Below are positions 33,206 to 44,103 of a DNA stretch of 64,000 nt, one piece after another. Source of the DNA: a bacterium (GTDB taxonomy: Bacteria; Bacillota; Clostridia; Lachnospirales; Lachnospiraceae); contig JAUNGE010000006.1 in the NCBI GenBank assembly GCA_030524675.1, positions 1-64,000 of the forward strand. The letters are read 5' to 3'. Each line of letters begins with the position of its first letter. Position 1 is the first letter of the stretch. The notes beneath the pieces are model-generated. The model had not been told where the DNA came from and searched no databases. It was given only the letters and a program-made list of their open reading frames with translations. Both the position numbers and the translations under genes were made by a program.

Positions 33206-34597
33206 TTATAACTCGCAGTTGTTTACAGTTCTTGGGAATGGGATGACATCGCGGATGTTTGCCATACCAGTCAGGTACATCACACATCTCTCAAAGCCCA
33301 GACCGAAACCGGAGTGGCGTGCAGAGCCATATTTGCGCAGGTCAAGATAGAAGCTGTAGTCTTCTGGCTTTAAGCCCAACTCATGCATGCGGCCCAGAAG
33401 TTTGTCATAATCATCCTCTCTCTGACTTCCGCCAATAATTTCACCGATGCCTGGAACGAGACAATCCATAGCAGCGACAGTCTTGTTGTCTGGGTTCATC
33501 TTCATGTAGAATGCCTTGATTTCCTTCGGATAATCGGTCACAAATACTGGTTTCTTGAAAATCTGCTCTGTCAGGTAGCGCTCATGTTCTGTCTGCAGGT
33601 CGCATCCCCAGAATACCTTGTAATCAAACTCATCGTTGTGCTTCTCCAGAAGTTCAATCGCTTCTGTGTAAGTAACATGGCCGAAATCAGAGTTCAGTAC
33701 ATGGTTCAGGCGGTTTAACAGGTCTTTATCTACGAACTGATTTAAGAACTTCATCTCTTCTGGTGCATGCTCTAACACATACTGGATGATGTATTTTAAC
33801 ATGCCCTCAGCCAGGGCCATGTTGTCCTCCAGGTCAGCAAATACGATTTCTGGCTCAATCATCCAGAATTCTGCCGCATGGCGGGTGGTGTTGGAGTTCT
33901 CAGCGCGGAAGGTCGGTCCGAAGGTGTAGATATTGCGGAATGCCATCGCATAGGTCTCACCATTTAACTGGCCGCTCACAGTGAGGTTGGTTGGCTTGCC
34001 AAAGAAATCCTCAGCATAGTTCACAGAGCCGTCCGGATTTTTTGGAATATTGTTCAAATCCATAGTCGTTACCTGGAACATTTCGCCGGCGCCTTCACAG
34101 TCGCTTCCTGTGATAAGAGGAGTGTGTACATACACAAAATCGCGCTCCTGGAAGTACTGGTGAATCGCATAGGCAATCAGGGAACGCACGCGGAATACAG
34201 CCTGGAAGGTGTTGGTGCGCGGACGCAGATGAGCGATGGTGCGCAGATATTCAAAGCTGTGGCGTTTCTTTTGAAGCGGATAGTCCGGAGAGGAAGCGCC
34301 CTCAACGGTAATTTCAGATGCCTGAATCTCAAATGGCTGTTTTGCCTGCGGAGTCGCAACAAGTGTACCTTTTACGATGATAGCTGCGCCTACGTTTAAT
34401 TTGGAGATATTCTCAAAGTTTTCCATGGTGTCATGGTAAACGACCTGCAAAGTCTCAAAGTATGAGCCATCGCTGACTACAATAAAGCCGAACGATTTGG
34501 AGTCGCGGATGCTTCGGATCCATCCGCCGATAGTGATTTCCTTGTCCAGATAGGTTTCTCTGGAACGGTAGATTTCTCTTACGGTTGTCAAGTTCAT
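33206..34597 (-). CDS. asnS: Asparaginyl-tRNA synthetase
   Basis: Class IIb aminoacyl-tRNA synthetase charging tRNA-Asn. At 463 residues it is full length. The N-terminal OB-fold anticodon-binding domain (about 15-110: [20 protein letters not shown]) is followed by the catalytic core with motif 2 ([21 protein letters not shown] region) and motif 3 ([16 protein letters not shown]...DVIPFPR). The start ATG follows AAAGGAGAACCGCT. Its leader is only about 90 bases and shows no T-box specifier or antiterminator that I can recognise. Its own promoter is at 34692-34720. Confidence 0.96.
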   Translation of the reverse strand: MNLTTVREIYRSRETYLDKEITIGGWIRSIRDSKSFGFIVVSDGSYFETLQVVYHDTMENFENISKLNVGAAIIVKGTLVATPQAKQPFEIQASEITVEGASSPDYPLQKKRHSFEYLRTIAHLRPRTNTFQAVFRVRSLIAYAIHQYFQERDFVYVHTPLITGSDCEGAGEMFQVTTMDLNNIPKNPDGSVNYAEDFFGKPTNLTVSGQLNGETYAMAFRNIYTFGPTFRAENSNTTRHAAEFWMIEPEIVFADLEDNMALAEGMLKYIIQYVLEHAPEEMKFLNQFVDKDLLNRLNHVLNSDFGHVTYTEAIELLEKHNDEFDYKVFWGCDLQTEHERYLTEQIFKKPVFVTDYPKEIKAFYMKMNPDNKTVAAMDCLVPGIGEIIGGSQREDDYDKLLGRMHELGLKPEDYSFYLDLRKYGSARHSGFGLGFERCVMYLTGMANIRDVIPFPRTVNNCEL

Positions 34598-34691
34598 AGC
34601 GGTTCTCCTTTATACATGTTTATCAATGATTAAAAAAATCAAGGCTGCAAATCAAGTGCGGTATAATCCTGCGCAAGATGATATGGAGCTT

Positions 34692-34720
34692 ATTATACTT
34701 GATTTTTCCGGCGGATTCAA
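34692..34720 (-). promoter_or_regulatory. Promoter of asnS
   Basis: Minus-strand TTGAAT (34715-34720), 17-base spacer, TATAAT (34692-34697). Confidence 0.65.
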
Positions 34721-34736
34721 GGGGATTCGGGGAACA

Positions 34737-34920
34737 TGGTGAGAGAAAATGAGAGAAAGTGAGAGAAGGGAGAGGGCAAGGGAAAGAAATGGGAGAAAGC
34801 GAAAGAAGTGAGAGAGCAAGCAGGAAAAAATAAGAAAGAAAATAGAGACAGAAAAGAAAGGCAGAATGCGGGCAAAATAAGGATATTGAGGGAAAAATAG
34901 GGGGAATTGGGAAATGTCGG
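34737..34920 (+). other. Extreme purine tract in the asnS-glgC spacer
   Basis: About 180 bases consist almost only of A and G on the plus strand, with irregular GAGAGAAA/GAGAGAAG-type units. There is no start codon with a ribosome site and no hairpin. It lies upstream of both divergent promoters and may affect DNA shape or simply be a neutral low-complexity expansion. Confidence 0.6.
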
Positions 34921-34959
34921 AAATTGTACAAAAAAGTTGAAAACTATGTTAAAATTTTA

Positions 34960-34988
34960 TTCACTATTTACAAAAAGTATGTTATAAT
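34960..34988 (+). promoter_or_regulatory. Promoter of the glgC-glgD operon
   Basis: TTCACT (34960-34965), 17-base spacer ending in TGT, TATAAT (34983-34988), an extended -10 promoter about 40 bases before the GTG start. Confidence 0.7.
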
Positions 34989-35030
34989 GAAACACACATG
35001 AAAAATACTAACATCAAGGGGTGAGATAAC

Positions 35031-36305
35031 GTGATTAAAAAGGAAATGATTGCAATGCTGCTTGCCGGAGGGCAAGGAAGCCGTCTTGGCGTTCTGACCC
35101 AGAAAGTCGCTAAACCGGCCGTATCTTTTGGAGGAAAATACCGTATCATAGATTTTCCATTGAGTAACTGTATCAATTCTGGCGTAGATACTGTAGGCGT
35201 CCTGACGCAGTATCAGCCATTGCGTTTAAATACCCATATCGGAATTGGTATTCCGTGGGATTTGGACCGTAATGTCGGCGGTGTGACTGTACTTCCGCCA
35301 TATGAGAAGAGCAAAGGCAGTGACTGGTATACAGGTACTGCAAATGCGATTTATCAGAATCTGGAATATATGGAAACATACAATCCAGAGTATGTTCTGA
35401 TTCTTTCCGGCGATCATATTTACAAGATGGATTATGAAGTGATGCTGGACTACCATAAGGCAAACAATGCAGACTTGACAATCGCAGCGATGCCTGTACC
35501 GATCGAGGAGGCAAGCCGTTTCGGTGTCGTAATCACGGACGAAAATAACCGCATTACAGAATTTGAGGAGAAACCGGCACATCCGAGAAGCAATCTGGCT
35601 TCCATGGGTATCTATATTTTCAGCTGGAAAGTGCTGAGGGAAGCACTGGTACAGCTGTCTGACCAGCCAGGATGTGACTTTGGAAAGCATATTATTCCAT
35701 ATATTCACAGCAAGGGAGACAGAATTTTTGCTTACGAGTATAATGGATACTGGAAAGATGTTGGTACATTGGGTTCCTACTGGGAAGCCAATATGGAGTT
35801 AATCGATATTATTCCTGAGTTTAATCTGTATGAAGAGTACTGGAAGATTTATACAAAAGCAGATAATATTCAGCCGCAGTATATTTCCGAGGATGCAAAG
35901 ATTGAGAGAAGCGTAATCGGTGAGGGCACAGAAGTTTACGGACAGGTTATCAATTCTGTCATCGGCGCCGGTGTCACCATCGCAGAAGGCGCGATTGTGA
36001 AGGATTCCATCATCATGAAAGATTCCTCCGTCGGCGCCGGAACATACGTGGAGAAAGCGATTATTGCTGAGGATGTCACCATCGGCGCGAACGCAGTCGT
36101 TGGTACCGGCGAATATGCTCCAAGCAAGTACGACCCGAAAGTATACCAGTTTGACCTGGTGACAGTCGGTGAACACAGTGTGATTCCAGATAATGTGAAG
36201 ATTGGACGGAATACAGCGATTGTCGGCAATACCGTGCCGGAGGATTATCCAGGCGGTGAGCTGGCGAGCGGAGACTACATTGTAAAGGCAGGTGGAGCGA
36301 AATGA
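35031..36305 (+). CDS. glgC: Glucose-1-phosphate adenylyltransferase, catalytic subunit
   Basis: Makes ADP-glucose from glucose-1-phosphate and ATP, the committed step of bacterial glycogen synthesis. The 424 residues begin with the nucleotidyltransferase motif [23 protein letters not shown], contain [13 protein letters not shown] and the glucose-1-phosphate site IEEFEEKP-like [14 protein letters not shown], and end in a left-handed beta-helix hexapeptide region (about 290-420). The GTG at 35031 follows AAGGGGTGAG; an ATG five codons later is less well placed. It overlaps glgD by four bases. Confidence 0.95.
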   Translation: MIKKEMIAMLLAGGQGSRLGVLTQKVAKPAVSFGGKYRIIDFPLSNCINSGVDTVGVLTQYQPLRLNTHIGIGIPWDLDRNVGGVTVLPPYEKSKGSDWYTGTANAIYQNLEYMETYNPEYVLILSGDHIYKMDYEVMLDYHKANNADLTIAAMPVPIEEASRFGVVITDENNRITEFEEKPAHPRSNLASMGIYIFSWKVLREALVQLSDQPGCDFGKHIIPYIHSKGDRIFAYEYNGYWKDVGTLGSYWEANMELIDIIPEFNLYEEYWKIYTKADNIQPQYISEDAKIERSVIGEGTEVYGQVINSVIGAGVTIAEGAIVKDSIIMKDSSVGAGTYVEKAIIAEDVTIGANAVVGTGEYAPSKYDPKVYQFDLVTVGEHSVIPDNVKIGRNTAIVGNTVPEDYPGGELASGDYIVKAGGAK

Positions 36306-37423
36306 GAGCAATAGGTATTATTTTAGCGGGCGGCAACAGCAAGCGCATGAGAGAACTGTCCAATAAGAGAGCGATTTCTGCTATGCCGATGGCAGGAAAT
36401 TACCGCAGCATCGACTTTGCACTGAGCAGCATGAGCAACTCTCATATTCAGAGTGTGGCTGTTTTCACGCAGTACAATTCCCGCTCTTTAAATGAGCATT
36501 TGAGTTCTTCAAAGTGGTGGGATTTCGGAAGAAAGCAGGGAGGTCTCTATGTATTCACTCCCACAATCACCGCAGAGAGCAACGACTGGTACCGCGGCAC
36601 TGCAGACGCTCTGTATCAGAACCTGACTTTCTTAAAGAACAGCCATGAGCCGTATGTTGTGATTGCAGCAGGCGACGGCATCTATAAACTGGATTTCAAC
36701 AAAGTTTTGGAATATCACATTGAAAAGAAGGCAGATATCACCGTTGTCTGCAAGGATATGGACCCGAGTGTGGATGTGACTCGTTTTGGTCTGGTTCGCA
36801 CGAACGACGACGGACGTATCATCGAGTTTGAGGAGAAACCGATGGTTGCTACCTCCAACACGATTTCCTGCGGTATCTATGTCATCCGCAGACGCCAGCT
36901 GATTGAGCTGATTGAGCGCTGCGCAGCTGAGGACCGCTACGATTTTGTTCGCGATATTCTGGTTCGCTATAAGAACTTAAAGAGAATTTATGCATATAAG
37001 ATGGACACCTACTGGGCAAACATCGCATCGGTAGAAGCATATTACAATACCAACATGGATTTTCTGAAGCCAGAAGTGAGAAATTATTTCTTCAGACAGT
37101 ATCCGGATATCTATTCCAAGGTGGACGATCTGCCTCCGGCAAAATACAATCCAGGTGCGATTGTGAAGAACAGTCTGGTTTCCAGCGGTTGTATCATCAA
37201 TGGTACAGTAGAGAACTCTGTTTTGTTTAAAAAGGCTTATGTCGGCAATAATTGTATTATTAAAAACTCCATCATTTTAAATGATGTATATATTGGCGAT
37301 AATACAGTCATTGAGAACTGTGTTGTAGAGAGCAGAGATACCATTCGTGCAAATACTACGTATATCGGCGAGCCGAATCATATCAAGATAGTAGTAGAGA
37401 AGAATGATAGATATACATTGTAA
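36302..37423 (+). CDS. glgD: Glucose-1-phosphate adenylyltransferase subunit GlgD
   Basis: GlgC paralogue of 373 residues that forms a mixed enzyme with GlgC in Firmicutes and mainly modulates its activity. The N-terminal loop reads [20 protein letters not shown], altered from the GGxGxRLxxLT of GlgC, in line with a weak or absent catalytic role. The hexapeptide-repeat C-terminus ([20 protein letters not shown] and following) is present. The ATGA overlap with glgC means coupled translation and a 1:1 complex. The glycogen synthase gene is not in the window. Confidence 0.94.
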   Translation: MRAIGIILAGGNSKRMRELSNKRAISAMPMAGNYRSIDFALSSMSNSHIQSVAVFTQYNSRSLNEHLSSSKWWDFGRKQGGLYVFTPTITAESNDWYRGTADALYQNLTFLKNSHEPYVVIAAGDGIYKLDFNKVLEYHIEKKADITVVCKDMDPSVDVTRFGLVRTNDDGRIIEFEEKPMVATSNTISCGIYVIRRRQLIELIERCAAEDRYDFVRDILVRYKNLKRIYAYKMDTYWANIASVEAYYNTNMDFLKPEVRNYFFRQYPDIYSKVDDLPPAKYNPGAIVKNSLVSSGCIINGTVENSVLFKKAYVGNNCIIKNSIILNDVYIGDNTVIENCVVESRDTIRANTTYIGEPNHIKIVVEKNDRYTL

Positions 37424-37446
37424 GAAATTGGGGAGGGTTAAGGGAT

Positions 37447-37719
37447 ATGCAGATTACAGATGTGAGAGTGAGACGAATTGAGAAGGAAGGAAAAATGAAG
37501 GCGATTGTTTCCATTACACTGGATAATGAATTTGTCATTCATGATATCAAAGTCATCGAAGGGGAGAAGGGACTTTTCATCGCAATGCCGAGCAGAAAAG
37601 CCGCTGATGGCGAGTATCGTGATATCGCTCATCCAATCAATTCTGACACGCGTGATATGATTCAGACTGTGATTTTAAATAAATACGAGACGACGGCTTT
37701 AGAAGCATTGGAAGCATAA
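37447..37719 (+). CDS. spoVG: SpoVG family regulatory protein
   Basis: 90-residue small nucleic-acid-binding regulator; SpoVG proteins affect sporulation, cell division and virulence genes in Firmicutes. The whole chain matches the family: [20 protein letters not shown], then [20 protein letters not shown] and [19 protein letters not shown], and the C-terminal helix. The start follows GGGAGGGTTAAGGGAT. It lies 23 bases after glgD and may be partly cotranscribed; a hairpin terminator follows. Confidence 0.95.
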   Translation: MQITDVRVRRIEKEGKMKAIVSITLDNEFVIHDIKVIEGEKGLFIAMPSRKAADGEYRDIAHPINSDTRDMIQTVILNKYETTALEALEA

Positions 37720-37738
37720 GAAGGAAACAGGAAATAAC

Positions 37739-37794
37739 AATCGACAGATACCTTCGCGGGCCAGACGAGCCTGCTGAGGCATCTGTCGATTTTC
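37739..37794 (+). terminator. Terminator after spoVG
   Basis: AATCGACAGAT (37739-37749) pairs perfectly with ATCTGTCGATT (37781-37791), followed by TTC. Inside, GCGGGC can pair with GCCTGC. Confidence 0.7.
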
Positions 37795-37877
37795 ATATGT
37801 GCCGATGTCTGCTCCGGCGGGTATGCATATTTTTTGATACAAGGAGACAAAAAAGAGACGAAAAGGAGAAAAATAGT

Positions 37878-39383
37878 ATGTCAAGTACAATATTTTCATT
37901 GATTCCACCGATTGTGGCGATTGCACTTGCATTGATTACAAAGGAAGTGTATCTGTCCTTACTGATTGGTATTTTGTCAGGCGCGCTGCTGTTTACGGGC
38001 GGAAATCCGCTGTTCGCTGTGGAGGAGACGCTTGGAATCATGGCAGTAAAAATCGGCGATAATGCAAATATCCTGCTGTTTTTAGCATTTTTGGGAATTC
38101 TGGTGGCGCTTATCACAAAATCCGGAGCATCCGGCGCATATGGCGACTGGGCATCAAAGTCTATCAAGAGCAAGCGCGGCGCGCTGCTTGCGACAGCTGC
38201 TCTGGGAACGGTGATTTTTGTGGACGATTATTTTAACTGCCTTACCGTGGGAACGGTTATGCGTCCAGTGACGGACAAATACAAAATCAGCCGTGCAAAG
38301 CTGGCCTATGTCATTGATGCGACGGCGGCGCCAATCTGCATCATTGCACCGATCTCGAGCTGGGCGGCTGCGGTTGGCTCCTCTTTGCCGGAAAATTCTG
38401 GCGTGGATGGATTTTCACTGTTTTTGAGAACCATTCCATTCAACTTATATGCACTTTTGACACTGGTTTTTATGGTCTTTCTGATTGTGACACAGATTGA
38501 TTTTGGTGCAATGAAGAGCTACAATGAGCGCGTTGCGAGAAAGGGCGAGGAGACCATGGATGCGGACAATCCTCTGCCATCCGGCGGACGCGGCAAGGTG
38601 ATGGACCTGATTCTTCCGATTGTTGTCCTGATTGTTCTTTGTATCTGTGCGATGCTCTACACAGGCGGTATTTTGGACGGTGTGAATCTGATTGATGCGT
38701 TTGCAGGCTGTGATGCGGCGAGAAGTCTGGCGCTGGGCTCTTTCTTTGCGCTAGTATTTACGTTTGCACAGTATATGATTCGCAGAGTGCTGACATTCAA
38801 TGAGTTCTGTGAGTGTTTTACTGTGGGTGTCAAGGCCATGATTCCGGCGATTATGATTCTCTGTCTGGCGTGGACCTTGTCGGGTATCTGCAGTGCGGAT
38901 TACCTGGATATCGGCGGATATGTCGGTGCTGTGGTTGGCGGAAGTGCTCTGGTGCTTTCTCTGCTTCCGTGCATTTTCTTCCTGGTGGCTCTGGGATTGG
39001 CATTCTCCACAGGTACTTCCTGGGGAACATTTGGTATTTTGATTCCGATTGCCATGGCGATCACTGGAATAGAAGATATCAATATGCTGGCAATCACAAT
39101 CGCTTCCATTCTAGCGGGCGCGGTGTGCGGTGACCATATTTCTCCGATTTCGGATACCACCATTCTGGCAAGCGCTGGTGCGCAGTGTAAACATCTGAAC
39201 CATGTTTCCACGCAGATTCCCTATGCGATGGTTGTGGCGGCCTGCTGCGTGACGGGATATCTGGTAGCAGGTATTACGAGGAATGGATGGCTGGGACTGG
39301 CAGTTGGTTTTGTTGTCCTGATGCTGATTCTCGCAGTGATTTTGAAGAAGGAGAAGAGCAGGGCTGCGAAAATAAGGCGATAG
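37878..39383 (+). CDS. NhaC-family Na+/H+ antiporter-like membrane transporter
   Basis: 501-residue integral membrane protein with about 11-12 hydrophobic helices and the NhaC/ion-transporter superfamily layout (FVDDYFNCLTVGTVMRPV, the helix-break ATAAPICIIAPISSWAA, and GTSWGTFGILIPIAMAI with CGDHISPISDTTILAS near the C-terminus). Such proteins exchange sodium for protons or transport small organic acids or amino acids. The ATG at 37878 follows AAAAGGAGA by eight bases; 27 upstream in-frame codons look non-coding. It is flanked by terminators, so it stands alone. The substrate is uncertain. Confidence 0.87.
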   Translation: MSSTIFSLIPPIVAIALALITKEVYLSLLIGILSGALLFTGGNPLFAVEETLGIMAVKIGDNANILLFLAFLGILVALITKSGASGAYGDWASKSIKSKRGALLATAALGTVIFVDDYFNCLTVGTVMRPVTDKYKISRAKLAYVIDATAAPICIIAPISSWAAAVGSSLPENSGVDGFSLFLRTIPFNLYALLTLVFMVFLIVTQIDFGAMKSYNERVARKGEETMDADNPLPSGGRGKVMDLILPIVVLIVLCICAMLYTGGILDGVNLIDAFAGCDAARSLALGSFFALVFTFAQYMIRRVLTFNEFCECFTVGVKAMIPAIMILCLAWTLSGICSADYLDIGGYVGAVVGGSALVLSLLPCIFFLVALGLAFSTGTSWGTFGILIPIAMAITGIEDINMLAITIASILAGAVCGDHISPISDTTILASAGAQCKHLNHVSTQIPYAMVVAACCVTGYLVAGITRNGWLGLAVGFVVLMLILAVILKKEKSRAAKIRR

Positions 39384-39409
39384 GAATGTCTATTATAAAG
39401 CAATGAAGT

Positions 39410-39448
39410 GATACCAAGGTCAAAATACCTTTTGACCCCAACATCATG
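39410..39448. repeat. Dispersed palindromic repeat, short form (best preserved)
   Basis: GATACCAAGGTCAAAATACC runs straight into TTTTGACCCCAACATCAT, giving the inverted pair GGTCAAAA/TTTTGACC around TACC-like centre. It is almost identical to the core of copy 1 at 12-60. Confidence 0.8.
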
Positions 39449-39464
39449 AAGTGAGAAGGATGAG

Positions 39465-39518
39465 AAAGATGCTGTAAAGCAAAACGCCTGCGGCGGGGTG
39501 CATTGCAGCATCTTTTTT
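39465..39518 (+). terminator. Intrinsic terminator before pth
   Basis: AAAGATGCTG pairs with CAGCATCTTT and, inside, GCA/TGC and CGCC/GGCG pair, followed by a T6 run. It ends transcripts coming from the transporter gene. Confidence 0.85.
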
Positions 39519-39682
39519 GCGCAGAAATGTGGCGGTGCTTGCAGTATTCGTAAAGTGGGGAAAGGGCTTGTCAAGTTGAATGAGGTTTCGTATAATGGAG
39601 TGAGCTGAAAAATTTTATGGTGACAGGTTATGTGAAAAGCATGGTTTGCCGCTGGATTTTTGTCATGAATGGAGATAAAGTG

Positions 39683-40255
39683 ATGTATATTATAGCAGGA
39701 TTGGGAAATCCATCGAAGGAATATGAGGGGACAAGACATAATGTGGGATTTTTGTCTGTGGATGCCCTGGCAGATAAAATAGGAGTTTCTTTTACAGAGA
39801 GAAAGCACAAGGCAATCTGTGCAAAGGGAATGATTGGCTGTGAGAAGGTGATTTTGGCGAAGCCGCAGACGTTTATGAACAACAGCGGAGAGAGTCTGCG
39901 GGAAATCACGGACTTTTACAAGGTGGATGCGGCCCATGTGATTGTATTGTATGATGATATCAGTCTGGATGTGGGACAGCTTCGTGTGCGCGCGAAGGGC
40001 AGCGCCGGAGGGCACAATGGAATCAAGAGCATTATCCAGCATCTGGGAACGCAGGAGTTTAAGCGGGTGCGCGTGGGCATCGGCGACAAGCCGGCGAGAA
40101 TGGATTTGGCGGATTATGTTCTAGGACATTTCTCAAGGGAAGAACAGAAGCGGATTCAGGATGCGGCAAAGGATGCGGCGGATGCAGTTTGTATGATTGT
40201 GGAAAAGGGAATCGATGCGGCGATGAATTCGTTCAATGCACAGAAGAAGGAATAA
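39683..40255 (+). CDS. pth: Peptidyl-tRNA hydrolase
   Basis: Frees tRNA from peptidyl-tRNA released by stalled ribosomes; essential housekeeping enzyme in the cytosol. The 190 residues show GLGNPSKEYEGTRHNVGF with the catalytic His, KPQTFMNNSGES, the catalytic Asp in YDDISLDVG, and KGSAGGHNGIKSII. The frame extends to 39617, but the ATG at 39683, behind ATGGAGATAAAGTG, gives the conserved beginning. It precedes mfd by 158 purine-rich bases, the common pth-mfd order of Firmicutes. Confidence 0.95.
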   Translation: MYIIAGLGNPSKEYEGTRHNVGFLSVDALADKIGVSFTERKHKAICAKGMIGCEKVILAKPQTFMNNSGESLREITDFYKVDAAHVIVLYDDISLDVGQLRVRAKGSAGGHNGIKSIIQHLGTQEFKRVRVGIGDKPARMDLADYVLGHFSREEQKRIQDAAKDAADAVCMIVEKGIDAAMNSFNAQKKE

Positions 40256-40413
40256 CAGAAATACGAAAAAAGCGGGAAACAGAAGTATGGAAAAGGTAAG
40301 ATAGCTGGTGAAACAGAAAGCAGGAAACAGAATAGAAATAGAATAGAAATATAAAACAGAGGGCAGGAAAAGCAGAACGGAAACATAAAACAGGAGGCAG
40401 GAAAGGGGCGCAT

Positions 40414-43400
40414 ATGAGTAGAGTGTTTGCAAATCCATTGATGGAACTGGCGGAATATGAAGAGATGGTGCAGTGTGTCTGCAAGGAGCAGGGGCCGTGT
40501 CATGTCAGCGGATGCATGGATTCGCAGAAGGTGCATCTGATGTATGAGCTGGCGGCAGAGCGGGGCTGGAAGCTGGTAGTGACATATGATGATTCCAGAG
40601 CGAAGGAAATCTATGATGATTTTCGCTATTTTGAGGATTCTGTGTTTCTGTATCCGGCGAGAGACCTGCTGTTTTTCAGCGCGGATATCCATGGAAATCT
40701 GCTGACAAGGCAGAGGATGGAAGTGTTGCGGCACCTGATGGAAGATACGCACGGAACGGTTGTCACTACTTTTGATGGCTTGATGGACCATCTGCTCCCG
40801 ATGAGCCGCATGGCATCCTATGTGATGACGCTCACAGAAGGGCAGACCATAGACGTCAGTGAGTGGAAAAAGAAGCTGCTGGAGCTGGGATATGAATACA
40901 TGAGCGAAGTGGATGGAATGGGGCAGTTTTCGGTTCGCGGCGGGATTCTGGATATTTTTCCGCTGACGGAGGAGGTGCCGGTCCGCATTGAACTCTGGGG
41001 GGATGAGGTGGATTCCATTCGCTCGTTCGATTTGGAGAGTCAGCGCTCGATTGAGCGATTGTCCGAGGTGCGCATTTATCCGGCCTGCGAGATGGTGCTG
41101 ACACAGGAGGATATTCTGGAGGGAACGGCGAAGATAGAGGCGGAGGCGAAAAAGCAGGAACAGATTTTTCGGGATGCCATCATGCCGGAAGAGGCACATC
41201 GGGTGAAAATAACGGCGCGCGAGGCTGTGGAGGACTTTCGGCAGGGATTTTCTGTGGGAAAGCGGGACGGGTATATCTCGTATTTCTGTCCGGACGCCGT
41301 GTCGTTTCTGGAGTATTTTTCTGACAAAAACTGTGTGATTTACCTCGACGAGCCGCTGCGGATACAGGAGCGGGGTGAGGCGGTGGAGATGGAGTTTCGG
41401 GAGAGCATGGCGCACCGTCTTGAGAAGGGGTATGTGCTTCCAGGGCAGACAAATCTGCTGTATGCCACGAAGGAAGTTTTCGGAAAATTGCAAAAGGGAA
41501 GTACGGTCTATTTGACCGCACTGGAGCAGAAACTTCCAGGTCTGGCTGTAAAGCGGCAGTTTAGCCTGACCGTAAAAAATGTCGATTCTTACCAGAACAG
41601 TTTTGAGATTCTCATCAATGATTTGAAGCGCTGGAAAAAGGATGGATATCGTGTGGTTCTGCTCTCGGCATCGCAGACAAGGGCGAGCCGTCTGGCGAAA
41701 GAGCTGCGGGATATGTATGAGCTGCGGGCATATTGTCCGGAAGAACTGAGCGCACAGGTGAAACCAGGGGAAATTCTGGTGATTTATGGAAATCTGCACA
41801 GAGGGTTTGAGTATCCCTTGATTAAGTTTGTGGTTATCACAGAAGGGGATATGTTCGGCTCGGAGAGAAAGAAGAAGAAAAAGAAGAGAAGCACATACCA
41901 GGGCAAGCAGATTCAGAGCTTCATGGATTTGTCCATCGGCGATTATGTGGTGCATGAGACGCATGGACTCGGTGTGTATCAGGGCATTGAGAAGGTGGAG
42001 CGCGATAAGGTTGTCAAGGACTATATCAAGATTGAGTATGGGGACGGCGGAAAACTCTACATTCCGGCGACCTGTCTGGAAGTGATTCAAAAGTATGCCG
42101 GTGCGGATGCGAAAAAGCCGAAACTGAACCGGCTCGGAGGCAGCGAGTGGAGCCGGACAAAGACAAAGGTAAAAAGTGCTGTCAAGGAGATTGCAAAGGA
42201 ACTTGTGGAACTGTATGCTCAGAGACAGAATGGAAAGGGATATTCGTATGGCCCAGACACGGTCTGGCAGAAAGAGTTTGAGGAACTGTTCCCGTATGAG
42301 GAGACGGAGGACCAGCTGGAGGCGATTGACCAGACAAAGGCAGATATGGAGAGCACGAAGATTATGGACCGTCTGATATGCGGCGATGTGGGATATGGAA
42401 AGACAGAAATTGCGCTGCGCGCTGCGTTTAAGGCGGTGCAGGAGAGCAAGCAGGTGGTGTATCTGGTGCCGACCACAATTCTTGCGCAGCAGCATTACAA
42501 TACCTTTGTGCAGAGAATGAAGGATTTCCCAGTTCGCGTGGAGCTGCTGTGCCGTTTTCGCACACCGGCGCAGGTGAAGCATACGCTGGAAGCGCTCCGA
42601 AAAGGACAGGTGGATATCGTCATCGGCACGCACCGTGTGCTCTCAAAAGATGTCACGTTTAAGGATTTGGGTCTGCTGATTATTGACGAGGAGCAGCGGT
42701 TCGGTGTGGCGCACAAGGAGAAAATCAAGCAGCTTCGTCAGGATGTGGATGTGCTGACGCTGACGGCGACGCCGATTCCGAGAACGCTGCATATGAGCCT
42801 GGTAGGAATCCGCGACATGAGTGTGCTGGAGGAGCCGCCGGTGGACCGTGTGCCGATTCAGACATATGTGATGGAGTACAATGACGAGATGGTGCGTGAG
42901 GCGATCAATAGGGAGCTAGCCAGACAGGGACAGGTGTACTATGTGTACAATCGCGTCAGCAATATTGATGAGGTGGCGCTGCATGTGGCATCCCTGGTGC
43001 CGGATGCAAATGTCGTGTTCGCGCACGGGCAGATGAGCGAGCGGCAGCTGGAGCGGATTATGCTGGACTTTATCAATGGGGAGATTGATGTGTTGGTGTC
43101 CACGACAATTATTGAGACTGGTCTGGACATCCCGAATGCCAACACGATGATTATCCATGATGCGGACCAGCTGGGATTGTCGCAGCTCTATCAGCTCAGA
43201 GGGCGCGTGGGCCGGTCGAGCCGCACAGCGTATGCCTTTTTGATGTATCGGCGCGACAAGATGCTGCGCGAGGAGGCGGAAAAGCGCCTGCAGGCAATCC
43301 GAGAGTTCACGGAGCTTGGCTCGGGAATCAAGATTGCGATGCGCGATCTGGAACTGCGCGGTGCGGGAAACGTTCTTGGGGAGGAGCAGCACGGCCATAT

Positions 43401-44010
43401 GGCTGCGGTCGGGTATGATCTGTACTGTAAACTCTTAAATGAGGCGGTTTTGGCACTCAAAGGTGAGAAGAAGGAAGAGTTGGAGTTTGAGACAACAGTG
43501 GAATGTACGATGGATGCCTATATTCCGTCTTCTTATATTAAAAATGAGTATCAGAAACTGGATGTCTACAAGCGGATTGCGGGCGTGGAAAATGAGGAAG
43601 AGCGGCTTGACATGGAAGATGAGCTGATTGACCGGTTTGGAGATTTGCCAAAACCTGTCAGCAACCTTTTGACGATTGCGACTTTAAAAGCAATGGCACA
43701 TCGGGTGTATGTGACAGAGGTGCTTATCAATGCACAGGAAATCCGTCTCATGATGCATGAGAAGGCAGCATTTCAGGTGGAAAAGCTGCCGGAGTTGATG
43801 GCGGAATACCGTGGCGATTTGAAGTTTGTGAATGGTACAGGCGCAGCAGCTGCAAATAGAGCAAAGGGCAAAAATGCAGCCAAAGAAGCAGAGATGGCGC
43901 CATATTTTCTGTACACTGACCAGAGAAAGCAGAACCGCACGAACCAGGCGATGGTGGAGAAATGTAAGGAACTGCTGGAGAAGCTGGATGCGCTGAGGGA
44001 GGAGGCGTAG
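40414..44010 (+). CDS. mfd: Transcription-repair coupling factor
   Basis: SF2 DNA translocase that removes RNA polymerase stalled at DNA damage and recruits UvrA. The 1198 residues are full length: UvrB-like N-terminal domains (about 1-380), the RNA-polymerase-interacting domain after the charged KKKKKRS linker ([20 protein letters not shown]), then the RecG-like motor with [17 protein letters not shown] (Walker A), DEEQRFGV (Walker B), [18 protein letters not shown], and motif VI in QLRGRVGRS, ending in the UvrA-binding-masking C-terminal domain. The insertion of about 25 residues near the end ([20 protein letters not shown]) is low complexity. Confidence 0.97.
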   Translation: MSRVFANPLMELAEYEEMVQCVCKEQGPCHVSGCMDSQKVHLMYELAAERGWKLVVTYDDSRAKEIYDDFRYFEDSVFLYPARDLLFFSADIHGNLLTRQRMEVLRHLMEDTHGTVVTTFDGLMDHLLPMSRMASYVMTLTEGQTIDVSEWKKKLLELGYEYMSEVDGMGQFSVRGGILDIFPLTEEVPVRIELWGDEVDSIRSFDLESQRSIERLSEVRIYPACEMVLTQEDILEGTAKIEAEAKKQEQIFRDAIMPEEAHRVKITAREAVEDFRQGFSVGKRDGYISYFCPDAVSFLEYFSDKNCVIYLDEPLRIQERGEAVEMEFRESMAHRLEKGYVLPGQTNLLYATKEVFGKLQKGSTVYLTALEQKLPGLAVKRQFSLTVKNVDSYQNSFEILINDLKRWKKDGYRVVLLSASQTRASRLAKELRDMYELRAYCPEELSAQVKPGEILVIYGNLHRGFEYPLIKFVVITEGDMFGSERKKKKKKRSTYQGKQIQSFMDLSIGDYVVHETHGLGVYQGIEKVERDKVVKDYIKIEYGDGGKLYIPATCLEVIQKYAGADAKKPKLNRLGGSEWSRTKTKVKSAVKEIAKELVELYAQRQNGKGYSYGPDTVWQKEFEELFPYEETEDQLEAIDQTKADMESTKIMDRLICGDVGYGKTEIALRAAFKAVQESKQVVYLVPTTILAQQHYNTFVQRMKDFPVRVELLCRFRTPAQVKHTLEALRKGQVDIVIGTHRVLSKDVTFKDLGLLIIDEEQRFGVAHKEKIKQLRQDVDVLTLTATPIPRTLHMSLVGIRDMSVLEEPPVDRVPIQTYVMEYNDEMVREAINRELARQGQVYYVYNRVSNIDEVALHVASLVPDANVVFAHGQMSERQLERIMLDFINGEIDVLVSTTIIETGLDIPNANTMIIHDADQLGLSQLYQLRGRVGRSSRTAYAFLMYRRDKMLREEAEKRLQAIREFTELGSGIKIAMRDLELRGAGNVLGEEQHGHMAAVGYDLYCKLLNEAVLALKGEKKEELEFETTVECTMDAYIPSSYIKNEYQKLDVYKRIAGVENEEERLDMEDELIDRFGDLPKPVSNLLTIATLKAMAHRVYVTEVLINAQEIRLMMHEKAAFQVEKLPELMAEYRGDLKFVNGTGAAAANRAKGKNAAKEAEMAPYFLYTDQRKQNRTNQAMVEKCKELLEKLDALREEA

Positions 44011-44103
44011 AAGGCAGCAGAACTGTGATGGAAAAATGAGCGAAAGACAAATGAAATAATACAGAGCCAGAAAAAACAGAGTTGCCTGGAAATCAGAAAA
44101 AGT

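Noticed and set aside
33206-34720. T-box riboswitch for asnS
   Set aside because: The leader after the mapped promoter is only about 90 bases and lacks a T-box sequence, specifier loop and antiterminator.
40156-42633. 825-codon minus-strand frame over pth and mfd
   Set aside because: Mirrors codon bias of the two real genes on the plus strand; no recognisable domain or start signals.
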